DNA of 64,000 bases from Sandaracinus amylolyticus. GTDB taxonomy: Bacteria > Myxococcota_A > Polyangia > Polyangiales > Sandaracinaceae. Positions 24,707 to 33,360 of the stretch are shown here, piece by piece. Location of the stretch: NCBI RefSeq assembly GCF_000737325.1, contig NZ_CP011125.1:2108001-2172000 (forward strand). The letters run 5' to 3'. The notes beneath the pieces were generated by a model, which saw only the letters and a program-made list of their open reading frames with translations, ran no database searches and had not been told where the DNA came from. Positions within the stretch are counted from its first letter, which is position 1, and each line of letters opens with the position of its first letter. The position numbers and the translations under genes were made by a program.

Positions 24707-26242
24707 TCACCACTGCCGCACGAGCGGATCGCGCACGCGCGGCGCGCTCGGCCGTGCGGGCCTGCGCGTCGTCGGCGACGTCGCGCGCGGGCGGCGCGAG
24801 GGCTCGGGAAGCACCGCGAGCTCGACCGTGATCACCCGATCGACGTCGCCGCGCACCTCGAGCGCGCGCGGCTCGTGACCGTCCGCGCGGAGCTCGACGA
24901 CGTGCAACGCTCCGTCGCGGGGCAGCGTGATCACGCGGCCTTCGATCGCCGCGCCGTCGACGAGCACGATCGCGTCCTCGGGCGTGACGTCGAGCCGCAC
25001 GTCGACCGTCGTCGGCGTGGGCACCGGTGGCGGTGGGGGCGGCGCGCGCAGCGGCTCGGGCGGCGCGGGCGGAAGCGTCGCGACCACCATCTCGGGCTCC
25101 GGCGCGCGCGCGAGGTACACGATCACCGCGAGCAGCGCGCACGACGCGAGCACGCCCGCGACGATCCACGACGTGGCCGCGGACGAGATGCGCACGCCCT
25201 TCGACGGATGCTCGACCACCGTCGGCTCGACGCGGATCGGCACCGCGCTCGGCGGAGGCGCGCTCACGCGCGTGCGACCGCCCGCGATCTCGCGCAGCGA
25301 CATCGCGAGCTCCGCCGCGCTCTTCGGACGCTCCTCGGGGCGCTTGCGCAGCAGGCGATCGACGAGCTCGTCGAGCACTTCGGGGATGTCGAGATCCGGA
25401 CGACGGTCGCGCATGCGCGGCGGGCGCATCTCGAGGTGCCGGCTCATCACGAGCACCGGCTCGCGGTCGTCGAACGGCGTCTTGCCCGTGATCGTCTCGA
25501 AGAGGATCACGCCGAGCGAGTAGAGATCCGCGGCCGGGCTGATCGGACCGCGACGGCACGCCTCCGGGCTCATGTAGAGCGGCGTGCCGACGACGAGATC
25601 GGTGCTCGTGAGGTGCGCTTCGCTCGGGCCGAGATCACCGCTCGTGATCCGAGCGATGCCGAAGTCGAGCACCTTCACGTGACCGGCGCCGGTGTCGTCG
25701 GCGACGAGGAAGATGTTGTCGGGCTTGAGGTCGCGATGGACCACGCCGGCGGCGTGCGCGACCTGCAGCGCGCGCGCGATCTGCAGCGCGATCGCGACCG
25801 ACTCGTGCACCGAGAGCGCGCCGACGCGGAGGATGCGCTGCGCGAGGCTCTCGCCCGAGAGCAGCTCCATCGCGAGGTAGAGCAGCCCGTGCTCGCCGTG
25901 GCCGAAGTCGTGGATCGTGACGACGTGCGGGCTCGTGATGCGCGACGCCGCGAGCGCCTCGCGCTCGAAGCGCAGTCGCGCCTCGGTCGCGCCCTCGGGC
26001 GCGTGGATGACCTTGAGCGCGACCTCGCGACGCACCGCGATCTGCTCGGCGCGGTACACGTGGCCCATGCCGCCCTGGCCGATCAGCGCGTGCACGCGAT
26101 AGCGCTCGGCGACGACGGTCCCCGGCGCGAGCGAGGGCGACCCGACGAGCGGGCGCGTGCTCGCGTGACGGCGCAGACCGCTCCGTCCGCGATCCTCCTC
26201 GGCGCGGTCTCCCGGTGACTCGATGCCGGGACGGGTCGTCAT
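24707..26242 (-). CDS. transmembrane Ser/Thr protein kinase with PEGA tail (Pkn family)
   Basis: About 511 residues. A Hanks-type kinase domain (about 47-320) carries Gly-Gln-Gly-Gly-Met-Gly (55-60), the ATP lysine in Ala-Leu-Lys (about 77), catalytic His-Arg-Asp-Leu-Lys-Pro-Asp-Asn (169-176), Asp-Phe-Gly (193-195) and Gly-Thr-Pro-Leu-Tyr-Met-Ser-Pro-Glu. All catalytic residues are present. One membrane helix (about 358-378), a Pro-rich linker and a PEGA-type domain (about 413-475) place a sensor portion outside. Phosphorylation targets cannot be told from sequence; the TPR-PEGA and lectin-domain lipoproteins downstream are candidate partners. Confidence 0.9.
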   Translation of the reverse strand: MTTRPGIESPGDRAEEDRGRSGLRRHASTRPLVGSPSLAPGTVVAERYRVHALIGQGGMGHVYRAEQIAVRREVALKVIHAPEGATEARLRFEREALAASRITSPHVVTIHDFGHGEHGLLYLAMELLSGESLAQRILRVGALSVHESVAIALQIARALQVAHAAGVVHRDLKPDNIFLVADDTGAGHVKVLDFGIARITSGDLGPSEAHLTSTDLVVGTPLYMSPEACRRGPISPAADLYSLGVILFETITGKTPFDDREPVLVMSRHLEMRPPRMRDRRPDLDIPEVLDELVDRLLRKRPEERPKSAAELAMSLREIAGGRTRVSAPPPSAVPIRVEPTVVEHPSKGVRISSAATSWIVAGVLASCALLAVIVYLARAPEPEMVVATLPPAPPEPLRAPPPPPPVPTPTTVDVRLDVTPEDAIVLVDGAAIEGRVITLPRDGALHVVELRADGHEPRALEVRGDVDRVITVELAVLPEPSRRPRATSPTTRRPARPSAPRVRDPLVRQW

Positions 26243-26255
26243 CCAGGCTGTGATG

Positions 26256-26948
26256 TTACACGCCCGGCGGTTCGCCCGTCGACCGCGGAGGCTCGCCGAG
26301 CGCGGCGTACGCCGCGTCGCGGTCGCGCAGGATGTCGTCCATCGACGCGCGCACGCGCTCGATCGTGAGCCGCTGCACCGTCGCGTGGTTCGCCTCCGCG
26401 ATGCGCTCGTGGATCGGACGCGGCGCGGGCGAGCGCAAGAGCTCCTCGAAGCTCATCCGCGACGGATCGAAGAACGCGGTCCCCGACGGCGTCGCGCGTC
26501 GCACGCGATCGAGCACTGCGTGGCGCACCAGCTGGATCGTCGGATCGGGAGTGCGCCGCACGAACGGTACGAGGCGCTCGGGCGCGCGCACGTCCGCGTC
26601 GGCGTCGGGGTGGAACCCCTCCATCGCCATCACGAGCCCGCCGGGCGCGGCCTGGTGTGCGCTGCGCAGTCGCTCGACGAAGCGCGCGAGGTCGAGCCGC
26701 GTGCACCGCACGCGCGGCCAGATCATCAGCGCGACCTCGACGTGCGTGTCCGCGGCGAGCGGCGCGACCTCGGCGAGCGCGCGCTCCAGATCGAGCTCGC
26801 GCGCGAGCACCACGACCTCGCGGGTGCGTCCTTCTTCGCGACAGCGCGCGGCGTACGGACAGAAGTCGAGCGTCTCGACGATCTCGACGGCATAGCGTCG
26901 ATAGACGCGCAGACACTCGCGCACCAGCGCGTCGTCGTTCGCGCTCAC
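26256..26948 (-). CDS. DUF1415-like protein
   Basis: About 230 residues, soluble. Glu-Thr-Leu-Asp-Phe-Cys-Pro-Tyr-Ala near the start, Val-Ala-Leu-Met-Ile-Trp-Pro in the middle, then Glu-Gly-Phe-His-Pro-Asp and Phe-Val-Arg-Arg-Thr-Pro-Asp-Pro-Thr-Ile-Gln-Leu-Val-Arg resemble DUF1415 (Leu-Cys-Pro-Phe-Ala, Phe-His-Pro, Asn-Arg-Ser-Pro-Tyr-Pro-Ile-Leu-His-Leu-Leu). Function of the family is unknown. GTG start overlaps the upstream stop as GTGA. The kinase gene begins 13 bases after it ends. Confidence 0.65.
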   Translation of the reverse strand: MSANDDALVRECLRVYRRYAVEIVETLDFCPYAARCREEGRTREVVVLARELDLERALAEVAPLAADTHVEVALMIWPRVRCTRLDLARFVERLRSAHQAAPGGLVMAMEGFHPDADADVRAPERLVPFVRRTPDPTIQLVRHAVLDRVRRATPSGTAFFDPSRMSFEELLRSPAPRPIHERIAEANHATVQRLTIERVRASMDDILRDRDAAYAALGEPPRSTGEPPGV

Positions 26949-27172
26949 TTCGTCCTCAGCGTTCCGAGGCGCTGCAGTGTGCGCTGGAGCTCGTCGACCG
27001 AGATGTCGACGTGCTCGACCACGCGCCCGTAGAGCATCGCCGTGGGCACGTCTCGGCCGCCGCGCTCCTTCTGCAGCTCGGCGATCTGCCAGAGCACGAC
27101 GCGCTCGATGCGGGTGAGCCCGTCGCGCGCATCGGGCGTGCGATCGAGCTGCTTGTCGCGATGATTTCGCAT
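26945..27172 (-). CDS. small helical protein, unknown
   Basis: 75 residues, charged and mainly helical: Leu-Thr-Arg-Ile-Glu-Arg-Val-Val-Leu-Trp-Gln-Ile-Ala-Glu-Leu-Gln then Ile-Ser-Val-Asp-Glu-Leu-Gln-Arg-Thr-Leu-Gln-Arg-Leu. It could be a small winged-helix-like fold, but this is a guess. First gene of the minus-strand run into the DUF1415-like and kinase genes, coupled by GTGA. Divergent from the oxidoreductase across 71 bp. Confidence 0.55.
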   Translation of the reverse strand: MRNHRDKQLDRTPDARDGLTRIERVVLWQIAELQKERGGRDVPTAMLYGRVVEHVDISVDELQRTLQRLGTLRTK

Positions 27173-27243
27173 CGGTGCGGCCTCGATGAAGAAGGATGAA
27201 CCCGTCTTGCGGTGCAGTCAGCATCGCAGTAGTCCCGGCCTCC

Positions 27244-28263
27244 ATGCGAGCGGTGTGGATCCGGAAGCACGGGGGCCCGGAGGTCCTCGAGGTGCGCGAG
27301 ACGCCCGACCCCGAGCCGCAGGCCGGCGAGGTGCGCGTCCGCGCGAAAGCGGTGGGGCTCAACTTCGCGGAGGTCACGGCGCGACAGGGGCTCTATCCAG
27401 ACGCGCCGAAGCCACCCTGCGTGGTCGGCTACGAAGGGGCGGGCGTCGTCGACGCGCTCGGGCCGGGCGTGACGTCGCTGCGCGTGGGTCAACGCGTGGT
27501 CTTCATGAAGCGCTTCGGCGCGCACGCCGACGTCGTGTGCGTGCCCGAGATCCAGGCCGTGCCGATGCCGGAGTCGATGAGCTTCGAAGAGGGCGCGGCG
27601 ATCCCGGTCAACTACCTGACCGCCTATCACATGCTCTTCCGCATCTCGCGGGTGCGCAGCGGGGACTCGGTGCTCGTGCACATGGTCGCCGGCGGAGTCG
27701 GCACTGCGGCGATGCAGCTCTGTCGCACCGTCGACGGACTGACCACCTTCGGCACGTGCTCGGCGAGCAAGCACGACTACGCGCGGAGCCACGGGTGCCA
27801 GCATCCGATCGACTACCGCACCAAGGACTACGTCGAGGAAGTGCGACGGATCCAGGGCGGGCGCGGCGTCGACTACGTGTTCGATCCGCTCGGCGGGCCC
27901 GACTGGAAGAAGGGCTATTCGCTGCTGAACGAGTCGGGGATGATGGTGTGCTTCGGGATGGCCAACGTGCAGGTCCCGGGCAAGCGTCGATTGCTGCACG
28001 CGCTCGGGCAGGTGCTGCAGATCCCGAAGTTCGATCCGATGAAGATGATGGGCGACAACAAGGGCGTCGCCGGGCTCAACGTCGGGCACCTCTGGCATCG
28101 CCTCGACATGCTCCGCCCCGAGATGGACGAGCTGGTGCGGCTCTACGAGCGCGGCATCGTGAAGCCGCACCTCGACTCGGTGCATCCGTTCGAGAAGGCC
28201 GCCGACGCCTTCGCGCGCATCGAGCACGGCAAGAACGTCGGCAAGGTGATCATGGTCCCGTGA
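27244..28263 (+). CDS. VAT-1/quinone-oxidoreductase-like MDR enzyme
   Basis: About 339 residues of the zinc-independent medium-chain dehydrogenase/reductase family. It has an N-terminal GroES-like domain (Gly-Leu-Asn-Phe-Ala-Glu, Val-Gly-Tyr-Glu-Gly-Ala-Gly-Val-Val) and a Rossmann domain with Ala-Gly-Gly-Val-Gly-Thr-Ala-Ala for NAD(P)H. Asp-Tyr-Val-Phe-Asp-Pro-Leu-Gly-Gly is a variant of the typical Asp-Val-Val-Leu-Asp motif. No structural zinc cysteine cluster is visible. Met-Arg-Ala-Val-Trp-Ile at 27244 is the family start, although upstream codons remain open. Substrate not predictable. Confidence 0.85.
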   Translation: MRAVWIRKHGGPEVLEVRETPDPEPQAGEVRVRAKAVGLNFAEVTARQGLYPDAPKPPCVVGYEGAGVVDALGPGVTSLRVGQRVVFMKRFGAHADVVCVPEIQAVPMPESMSFEEGAAIPVNYLTAYHMLFRISRVRSGDSVLVHMVAGGVGTAAMQLCRTVDGLTTFGTCSASKHDYARSHGCQHPIDYRTKDYVEEVRRIQGGRGVDYVFDPLGGPDWKKGYSLLNESGMMVCFGMANVQVPGKRRLLHALGQVLQIPKFDPMKMMGDNKGVAGLNVGHLWHRLDMLRPEMDELVRLYERGIVKPHLDSVHPFEKAADAFARIEHGKNVGKVIMVP

Positions 28264-28634
28264 GGCTCGGGACGCGGCGATCGTCCGGCGCGCGGCGTCG
28301 GACGCGCCGCGACTGTCGCGCTCGATAGCGTCGCTCGCGAGACCCGATCCGCAGTCGGACTGACACTCTTCGAGGCAGTCGTGGAGTCGGTTGCGGAGAG
28401 CGCGGCGCGCTCTCGGTGAGCGCACTCCGCGCGCGCATCGACGGCGACGGTCGACCCCACCTCGCGCGAAGGAGCGCGTCGAGCGCCGCTTCGCAGTGCG
28501 CGAAACGCATACGTTCCTCGGCGCTCCTGCGATCGCACGCCGGCGATGCGCCAGGTGGAGCGTGCGCTGCTCCGACCCGTGATCGACCTCGGTACACGCG
28601 TTGCTGAAGGCCGCGGCCCGGGAGGACGATGACG
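28264..28634. other. 371-bp intergenic region
   Basis: Between the oxidoreductase stop and the lipoprotein start. I see no gene with supporting evidence. A minus-strand frame contains Leu-His-Asp-Cys-Leu-Glu-Glu-Cys-Gln-Ser-Asp-Cys-Gly-Ser-Gly, reminiscent of Cys-rich lipoproteins here, but it has no stop until deep in the oxidoreductase gene and no ribosome binding site. It probably holds the lipoprotein promoter. Confidence 0.4.
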
Positions 28635-29174
28635 ATGCGGATTTCCTTTGGACGATTCACCACCACGCTCGCGGTCAGTGCCTTTGCAGTCCTCGCGGGC
28701 TGTCAGAGCGCACCGAGCGATCTCGAGACGACCTCGGACGAGCTGCGCGTTCGCGGCTGCATCCGGCCGTTCATCGCGTGCGTGCGCGGCGCGAGCTCGT
28801 CCGAAGAGGTCGATCTCTGCCGCGATCAGCTGCGCTCGTGCATCGAGTCGCAGCTCCGTCCGGACGACCGCGAGGACGACGCGGGCGTCGGCGAGCCGCC
28901 GCCTCCGGACGACGGAGACGCGGGCGAGCCGAGCGATCCCGGCGACCCCGCGGATCCCGGCGATCCGACCGATCCCGGTGATCCCGCGCCGGGCGGCGAA
29001 GTGACCGCGTGCATCACGTCGCTCACCGTCGACGATCTCACTCGCTCCGTGAGCTGCCGGACCAACGCGACCGGCACCAGCTGCAACTGCTTCGACGGCC
29101 GCGACGCGACCCGCTGCACGCAGGAGACCGCGGACTGCTCGTTCGAGACGAGCTGCTGCGCCGGCGAGCTCTGA
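28635..29174 (+). CDS. lipoprotein with Gly-Asp-Pro repeats and Cys-rich ends
   Basis: About 179 residues. The lipobox Val-Leu-Ala-Gly-Cys follows a short signal. The mature protein has a Cys-containing helical segment (Cys-Ile-Arg-Pro-Phe-Ile-Ala-Cys...Cys-Arg-Asp-Gln-Leu-Arg-Ser-Cys), a Gly-Asp-Pro tandem repeat spacer, and a C-terminal part with eight cysteines. Start at 28635 preferred: GGAGG is nine bases ahead, versus three for the ATG at 28629. A very strong hairpin follows the stop. Function unknown; likely cell-surface. Confidence 0.7.
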   Translation: MRISFGRFTTTLAVSAFAVLAGCQSAPSDLETTSDELRVRGCIRPFIACVRGASSSEEVDLCRDQLRSCIESQLRPDDREDDAGVGEPPPPDDGDAGEPSDPGDPADPGDPTDPGDPAPGGEVTACITSLTVDDLTRSVSCRTNATGTSCNCFDGRDATRCTQETADCSFETSCCAGEL

Positions 29175-29187
29175 TCGACGTCACGCG

Positions 29188-29229
29188 GAACGAACGATCC
29201 CGGCGACTCGTCGCCGGGATCGTTCGTTC
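29188..29229. terminator. strong bidirectional terminator hairpin
   Basis: A perfect 19-bp inverted repeat starting GAACGAACGATCC, with a CTCG tetraloop, lies between the convergent lipoprotein gene (stop 29174) and beta-helix gene (stop 29233). TTCGTTCGTCT on one side and its equivalent on the other give partial T-richness. It is the cleanest terminator in the window. Confidence 0.85.
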
Positions 29230-29232
29230 GTC

Positions 29233-30312
29233 TCAGCGCTCCGCGACGTAGGGACGGAACGGATGACGCTCGTTGTGCTCGACGATCCAACCCTCGCGCA
29301 CGCGCGGGTACGGATAGAACGTGTCCCACCGATCGGTGTAGACGACGTTGTCGCGCAGCACGAGCCGGCGGATCGCGCCCTCGTCGATCTCCAACATGCT
29401 CGGCTCCTCGAGGTGGAGCGTGTTGCGCTCGAGCACGACGGTGCCCACGGCGTCGCCCGGCTGATTGCCGATCATGATCCCGGTGCGCAGCAGCACGTTG
29501 CGCGCGGCGTACGCGAGATCCGAGCGACCGTGCACGCGATAGTCGTGCTTGCGCCCGTTCGAGAGCACGTTGTCGACGACCACGCTGCGCACGACGTCGT
29601 GGATGCGCAGCGTCGCCTCCGGGCCCGCCGAGCGGAACGTGTTGCCGGCGACGATCAGATCCGCCCCGTCGAGCGGGCCGGTGTCTCCCGCCCAGAGCGA
29701 GTAGCGCTCGGCGCGCACGTCGCTGTCGACGATGGCCACGCGACGCCCGCGGATCACGAACGCGCTGTCGCTCGCCTCGGCGCGCACGTGATCGACGAGG
29801 ACGTCGCTGATCATCAGCGCCTCGTCGTACGTCGGCTCGGGGTCCCACCGCGCCGGCGGTGAGAGCTCGATGCCGTCGATCGTCCCGCCCGACAGGTGCA
29901 CGCGCTGCGTGCCCGGCACGACCGTGATGCGACCGAGCCGCGCGCCGTCGTCCATCAGGATCTCGACGTCGCTCGCGTGCACCACGATCGCGTCCGGGAT
30001 CGATCCGTGGACGCGCACGCACGTGCCCGGCGCGTCGACGGCGCGCTGGAGCGACGCCGCGTCGTGTGCGCCGACGGTGCGCGTGATGCGCGGCGGCTCG
30101 GGCCATCGCAGCGCGGCGAGCTCGCTCGGCAGCGGTCCGAGCTCGCGGCGCGCCGGTGCGGGTGTGTCGGCGTGCACCGGCGGCGGTGCGTGGTCGCGCG
30201 GCGTCACGCGCTCTTCACGGACGGCGACCGGCGCACGCGGCCGCGGCGATGGATCGCGATGACTGCAGGCCGCGATCGCGATCGCGGCGATCCCCACGAC
30301 GATTCCGCGCAT
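29233..30312 (-). CDS. right-handed beta-helix lipoprotein
   Basis: About 359 residues. Lipoprotein signal (Ile-Ala-Ile-Ala-Ala-Cys), a Pro/Arg/Ala spacer (about 20-65), then repeats of short strands typical of parallel beta-helix proteins: Val-Val-His-Ala-Ser-Asp-Val-Glu-Ile, Val-His-Leu-Ser-Gly-Gly-Thr-Ile-Asp-Gly, Leu-Ile-Val-Ala-Gly-Asn-Thr-Phe, Val-Val-Leu-Glu-Arg-Asn-Thr-Leu, Leu-Val-Leu-Arg-Asp-Asn-Val-Val. Such folds occur in polysaccharide-active enzymes and surface proteins. No catalytic residues can be assigned. Divergent from the flippase gene, sharing a dyad-containing region, so it may belong to the polysaccharide locus. Confidence 0.75.
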   Translation of the reverse strand: MRGIVVGIAAIAIAACSHRDPSPRPRAPVAVREERVTPRDHAPPPVHADTPAPARRELGPLPSELAALRWPEPPRITRTVGAHDAASLQRAVDAPGTCVRVHGSIPDAIVVHASDVEILMDDGARLGRITVVPGTQRVHLSGGTIDGIELSPPARWDPEPTYDEALMISDVLVDHVRAEASDSAFVIRGRRVAIVDSDVRAERYSLWAGDTGPLDGADLIVAGNTFRSAGPEATLRIHDVVRSVVVDNVLSNGRKHDYRVHGRSDLAYAARNVLLRTGIMIGNQPGDAVGTVVLERNTLHLEEPSMLEIDEGAIRRLVLRDNVVYTDRWDTFYPYPRVREGWIVEHNERHPFRPYVAER

Positions 30313-30321
30313 CGCGCGGGC

Positions 30322-30379
30322 ACATGAGCACGACGCGTCGCGCGACACGGGCTCGCGTGCAGGGAACGCGTGCTCATGT
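30322..30379. promoter_or_regulatory. inverted repeat in divergent region of the polysaccharide locus
   Basis: ACATGAGCACG (30322-30332) and CGTGCTCATGT (30369-30379) are exact inverted copies 36 bases apart, lying between the beta-helix gene (start 30312) and the flippase gene (start 30430). Both lie in the 117-bp divergent promoter region, so a dimeric or looping regulator is possible. A long-loop RNA hairpin is the alternative. Confidence 0.4.
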
Positions 30380-30429
30380 ACGTAGCCACGTGCGGCCGCG
30401 CCTTCCGCGCGCACGCGTCGCGCGTCCGA

Positions 30430-31926
30430 ATGAACGAACCTGCTCCGAACGAAACGCCGTCGTCCGAGGGATCCGATCTCGGGCAACGTGCCCGCCGCGG
30501 TGCGATCTTGTCGGTGCTCGGGTACGGCGGCGGGCGCTTGCTCGCGCTGATCTCGAACCCGCTGATCTCCTACTTCATCGTGCCCGCGGTCCGCGGCTTG
30601 ATGGAGCTGGTCAATCCACTCGTCATCGGCTTCGAGCTGCTGAGCGATCTCGGGCTCGGCCCGGCGATCGTGCAGAACAAGCGCGGCGCCGACGCCGACT
30701 TCACCGACGTCGCGTGGACGATCCAGGTGATCCGCGGGCTCACGCTCTGGGTCGCGGTCTGCATCGGCGCCGTGCCCTACGCGATGGCGATGGGGCACGA
30801 AGAGCTCGTGTACGTGCTCCCCGTGGCCGGCCTCGCCGCGGTCGCGACCGGCTTCACCTCGACGAAGGTCTACACCGCGAGCCGCGAGCTCGTGCTCGGT
30901 CGCCTCACCGCGATCGAGCTCGGCTCGCAGGTCGCGGGGTTCGTCGTGAAGGTCGTGTGGGCGTGGCTCAGCCCGACGGTGTGGTCGCTCGTGATGGGCG
31001 GCCTCGCGATCCAGTTCGCGAAGATGATCCTCAGCCACGTCGCGCTGCCCGGTCGTGTGAACCGCCTGCGCTGGGATCCGCTCGTCGCGAAGGAGCTCGT
31101 GCGCTTCGGGCGCTGGGTGTTCCTCAGCACGCTCCTCACGTTCCTCACGGGCTACGCGGATCGCTGGATCTTCGGCGCGATGATCCCGCTCGCGGTGCTC
31201 GGTCTCTACGGCAACGCGGTCGTGCTCGCGTCGCTCCCGATGGAAGCGCTCTCGCACGTCTCGCGTCAGGTCGTGTTCCCGCTCTACGCGCGCGTGGTCC
31301 ACGCGGGCGACGATCTGCGTCCGGTGTTCCGCCGCGCGCGCCTGCCGATCCAGATCCTCGGCGGCTGGGCGCTCTGCGGGCTCATCGCGGGCGGTCCCAC
31401 TGCGATGCGCCTCCTCTGGGAGGAGTCGTGGTGGGGCTCCGGATGGATGATCCAGATCCTCGCGGCGTCGTCGTGGTTCCTCGTGTGCGAAGCGACGAAC
31501 GGCGCGGCGATGCTCGCGCGCGGAGAGCCGCAGTGGGTCGCCGCGGGCTCGTTCGCGAAGCTCCTCGCGATGATCGTGCTGATCCCCGTGGGCTACGCGA
31601 TCGCGGGGTTCCCCGGCGCGCTCGTCGCGTTCGCGGGCACGGAGCTCTTCCGCTACGCGATCTCGCTCTGGGGCGTGTCGCGCGTCGGGCTCGACGCGAA
31701 GGGGCTCGACGCGCTGCTCACGCTCGTCGTCGGCGTCGTCGGCGTGGTCGTGTGGCAGGTCGCGGAGCGCCTGCGCGAGTGGGGCATCCCGGTGGGCATC
31801 GAGGCCGCGGTCGTGGCGATCCTCGTCACGCTCTGCTGGGCGCCGGTCGCGTGGAAGCCGATGTCGCGCATGTTGCGCTCGCGCCGCGGCGAGGCCGCGA
31901 GCACCACGCTCGCGCCTGCCGAGTGA
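30430..31926 (+). CDS. Wzx-like polysaccharide flippase
   Basis: About 498 residues, twelve or more hydrophobic helices, of the MOP superfamily polysaccharide exporter type. Features: Ala-Arg-Arg-Gly-Ala-Ile-Leu-Ser-Val-Leu-Gly at the start of helix 1, Asp-Leu-Gly-Leu-Gly-Pro-Ala-Ile-Val-Gln near helix 2, and Tyr-Ala-Asp-Arg-Trp-Ile-Phe-Gly in the second half, as in Wzx and related flippases. It would move lipid-linked repeat units across the inner membrane. ATG at 30430 is chosen; upstream codons would add a non-family N-terminus. First plus-strand gene of the polysaccharide locus. Confidence 0.8.
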   Translation: MNEPAPNETPSSEGSDLGQRARRGAILSVLGYGGGRLLALISNPLISYFIVPAVRGLMELVNPLVIGFELLSDLGLGPAIVQNKRGADADFTDVAWTIQVIRGLTLWVAVCIGAVPYAMAMGHEELVYVLPVAGLAAVATGFTSTKVYTASRELVLGRLTAIELGSQVAGFVVKVVWAWLSPTVWSLVMGGLAIQFAKMILSHVALPGRVNRLRWDPLVAKELVRFGRWVFLSTLLTFLTGYADRWIFGAMIPLAVLGLYGNAVVLASLPMEALSHVSRQVVFPLYARVVHAGDDLRPVFRRARLPIQILGGWALCGLIAGGPTAMRLLWEESWWGSGWMIQILAASSWFLVCEATNGAAMLARGEPQWVAAGSFAKLLAMIVLIPVGYAIAGFPGALVAFAGTELFRYAISLWGVSRVGLDAKGLDALLTLVVGVVGVVVWQVAERLREWGIPVGIEAAVVAILVTLCWAPVAWKPMSRMLRSRRGEAASTTLAPAE

Positions 31927-32202
31927 GACGCGAGCGCGACGACTGGCGCGCTCCGCGACACCACGTACGGCGTCCCTCCGAGGCAACCTGCGCCCATCGA
32001 GGCGCGGCTGACGCGTCGCGCGAGCGCGCGCTGTGGCGCGCTGGATCGCGCGGATTTCATGCGGAGATCCGGCACGCGTCGTGATCCTGTCGCGGGCGCG
32101 AGCCCGAGCGTCGTCCCTCCACACGCGCTCGAGCCGTGGCTCCTCGTCCCTCCCTCCTGATTCGTCCCGCGCGCACGCCGCGCGGGCGCGAGGCACACAT
32201 CC

Positions 32203-33288
32203 ATGCGCATCACGTTCGTCGTCGCGGCGGCCGATCTGTCGGGCGGCTGCCGAGTCATCGCGATCCACGCGCGCCGGCTGCGCGAGCGCGGCCACGAGGT
32301 CCGCGTCGTCGCTCCGGCGCCGCGCCGCCCGACGATGCGCGAGTACGCGCGCGCGATCGTGAAGCGCCATCCATGGCCGCGCCGTCCGAGCACGCAGTCG
32401 CACTTCGACGTGCAGGGCGTGCCGCTGACGCGGCTCCGCGAGCACCGTCCGATCACCGAGCACGATCTCCCCGACGCCGACGTCATCGTCGCGACGTGGT
32501 GGGAGACCGCGAAGTGGATCCGCGATCTCCCGCGGCGCAAAGGCGCGAAGGCCTATTTCGTCCAGGGGTGGGAGCGCTTCATCGAAGGTCAGCCGGGCGA
32601 CGACGTCGATGCCACGCTCTCGCTGCCGTACCACAAGATCGTCATCTCGCGCTTCCTCGGGGACGTGGTGCGGCGCGTCTCGGGCGACGAGGACGTCACG
32701 CTCGCGCGCAACGCGATCGACGGATCGCAATTCGACGCGCCGCCGCGCGGCAGGCAGTCGCGCCCCACGCTCGGGTTCGTCTACTCGCCCTCGCACTGGA
32801 AGGGCTTCGACGTCACGCGCGAGGCGATCGCGCGCGTGCGTCGTGAGGTGCCGGAGCTCGCCGTGATCGGGTTCGGCGCAGAGCACGAGCTGCCGAGCCA
32901 GCCGCTGCCGCCCGAGTCGACGTTCGAGCTGCGCCCGCCGCAGTCGCGCATCCCCGAGCTCTACGCGAGCGCCGACGTGTGGATGTCGTCGAGCCGCATC
33001 GAGGGCTTCGGCCTTCCCGCGCTCGAGGCGATGGCGTGTCGCACGCCGCTCGTCGCCACGCGCTACGGAGGGACGCCCGATCTCGTGACGCCCGGCGAGA
33101 GTGGCTATCTCGTCGACGTCGACGACGCCGAGACGCTCGCGATGCGCGCGCTCGACGTGCTCTCGATGCGAGAGCGCGAGTGGTCTCGCATGAGCGAGGC
33201 GGCACACCGCGCTGCGCACTCTCATACGTGGGCCGATGCGTCGTGCGCGTTCGAGTCCGGGCTGCGCCGCGCGATCGAGAAGGCGTGA
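32203..33288 (+). CDS. GT4 family glycosyltransferase
   Basis: About 361 residues with the two Rossmann-domain GT-B layout. N-terminal Met-Arg-Ile-Thr-Phe-Val-Val...Gly-Gly-Cys-Arg-Val-Ile, a hinge Leu-Gly-Phe-Val-Tyr-Ser-Pro-Ser-His-Trp-Lys-Gly, and the C-terminal donor site Ser-Arg-Ile-Glu-Gly-Phe-Gly-Leu-Pro-Ala-Leu-Glu-Ala-Met-Ala (E-X7-E). It would add a sugar from a nucleotide donor to a lipid-linked intermediate. The 276-bp gap to the flippase gene holds no evident gene. Confidence 0.88.
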   Translation: MRITFVVAAADLSGGCRVIAIHARRLRERGHEVRVVAPAPRRPTMREYARAIVKRHPWPRRPSTQSHFDVQGVPLTRLREHRPITEHDLPDADVIVATWWETAKWIRDLPRRKGAKAYFVQGWERFIEGQPGDDVDATLSLPYHKIVISRFLGDVVRRVSGDEDVTLARNAIDGSQFDAPPRGRQSRPTLGFVYSPSHWKGFDVTREAIARVRREVPELAVIGFGAEHELPSQPLPPESTFELRPPQSRIPELYASADVWMSSSRIEGFGLPALEAMACRTPLVATRYGGTPDLVTPGESGYLVDVDDAETLAMRALDVLSMREREWSRMSEAAHRAAHSHTWADASCAFESGLRRAIEKA

Positions 33289-33298
33289 ATCGAATCTG

Positions 33299-33326
33299 GC
33301 ACCTCGCGTGCTGACTTCCGAGGTGC
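33299..33326 (+). promoter_or_regulatory. small dyad between GT4 and amidotransferase genes
   Basis: GCACCTCG and CGAGGTGC form an 8-bp stem with a 12-base loop, 10 bases after the GT4 stop and 34 bases before the next start. It could be a weak terminator or attenuator; no T-run is present. Confidence 0.3.
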
Positions 33327-33360
33327 GTCGGGCGGACGCGAAGGGGAGGTCGAGAGAGCC

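Noticed and set aside
28264-28634. Minus-strand Cys-rich phrase near 28330-28400
   Set aside because: It resembles lipoprotein modules, but the frame has no plausible start with binding site and continues far into the oxidoreductase antisense.
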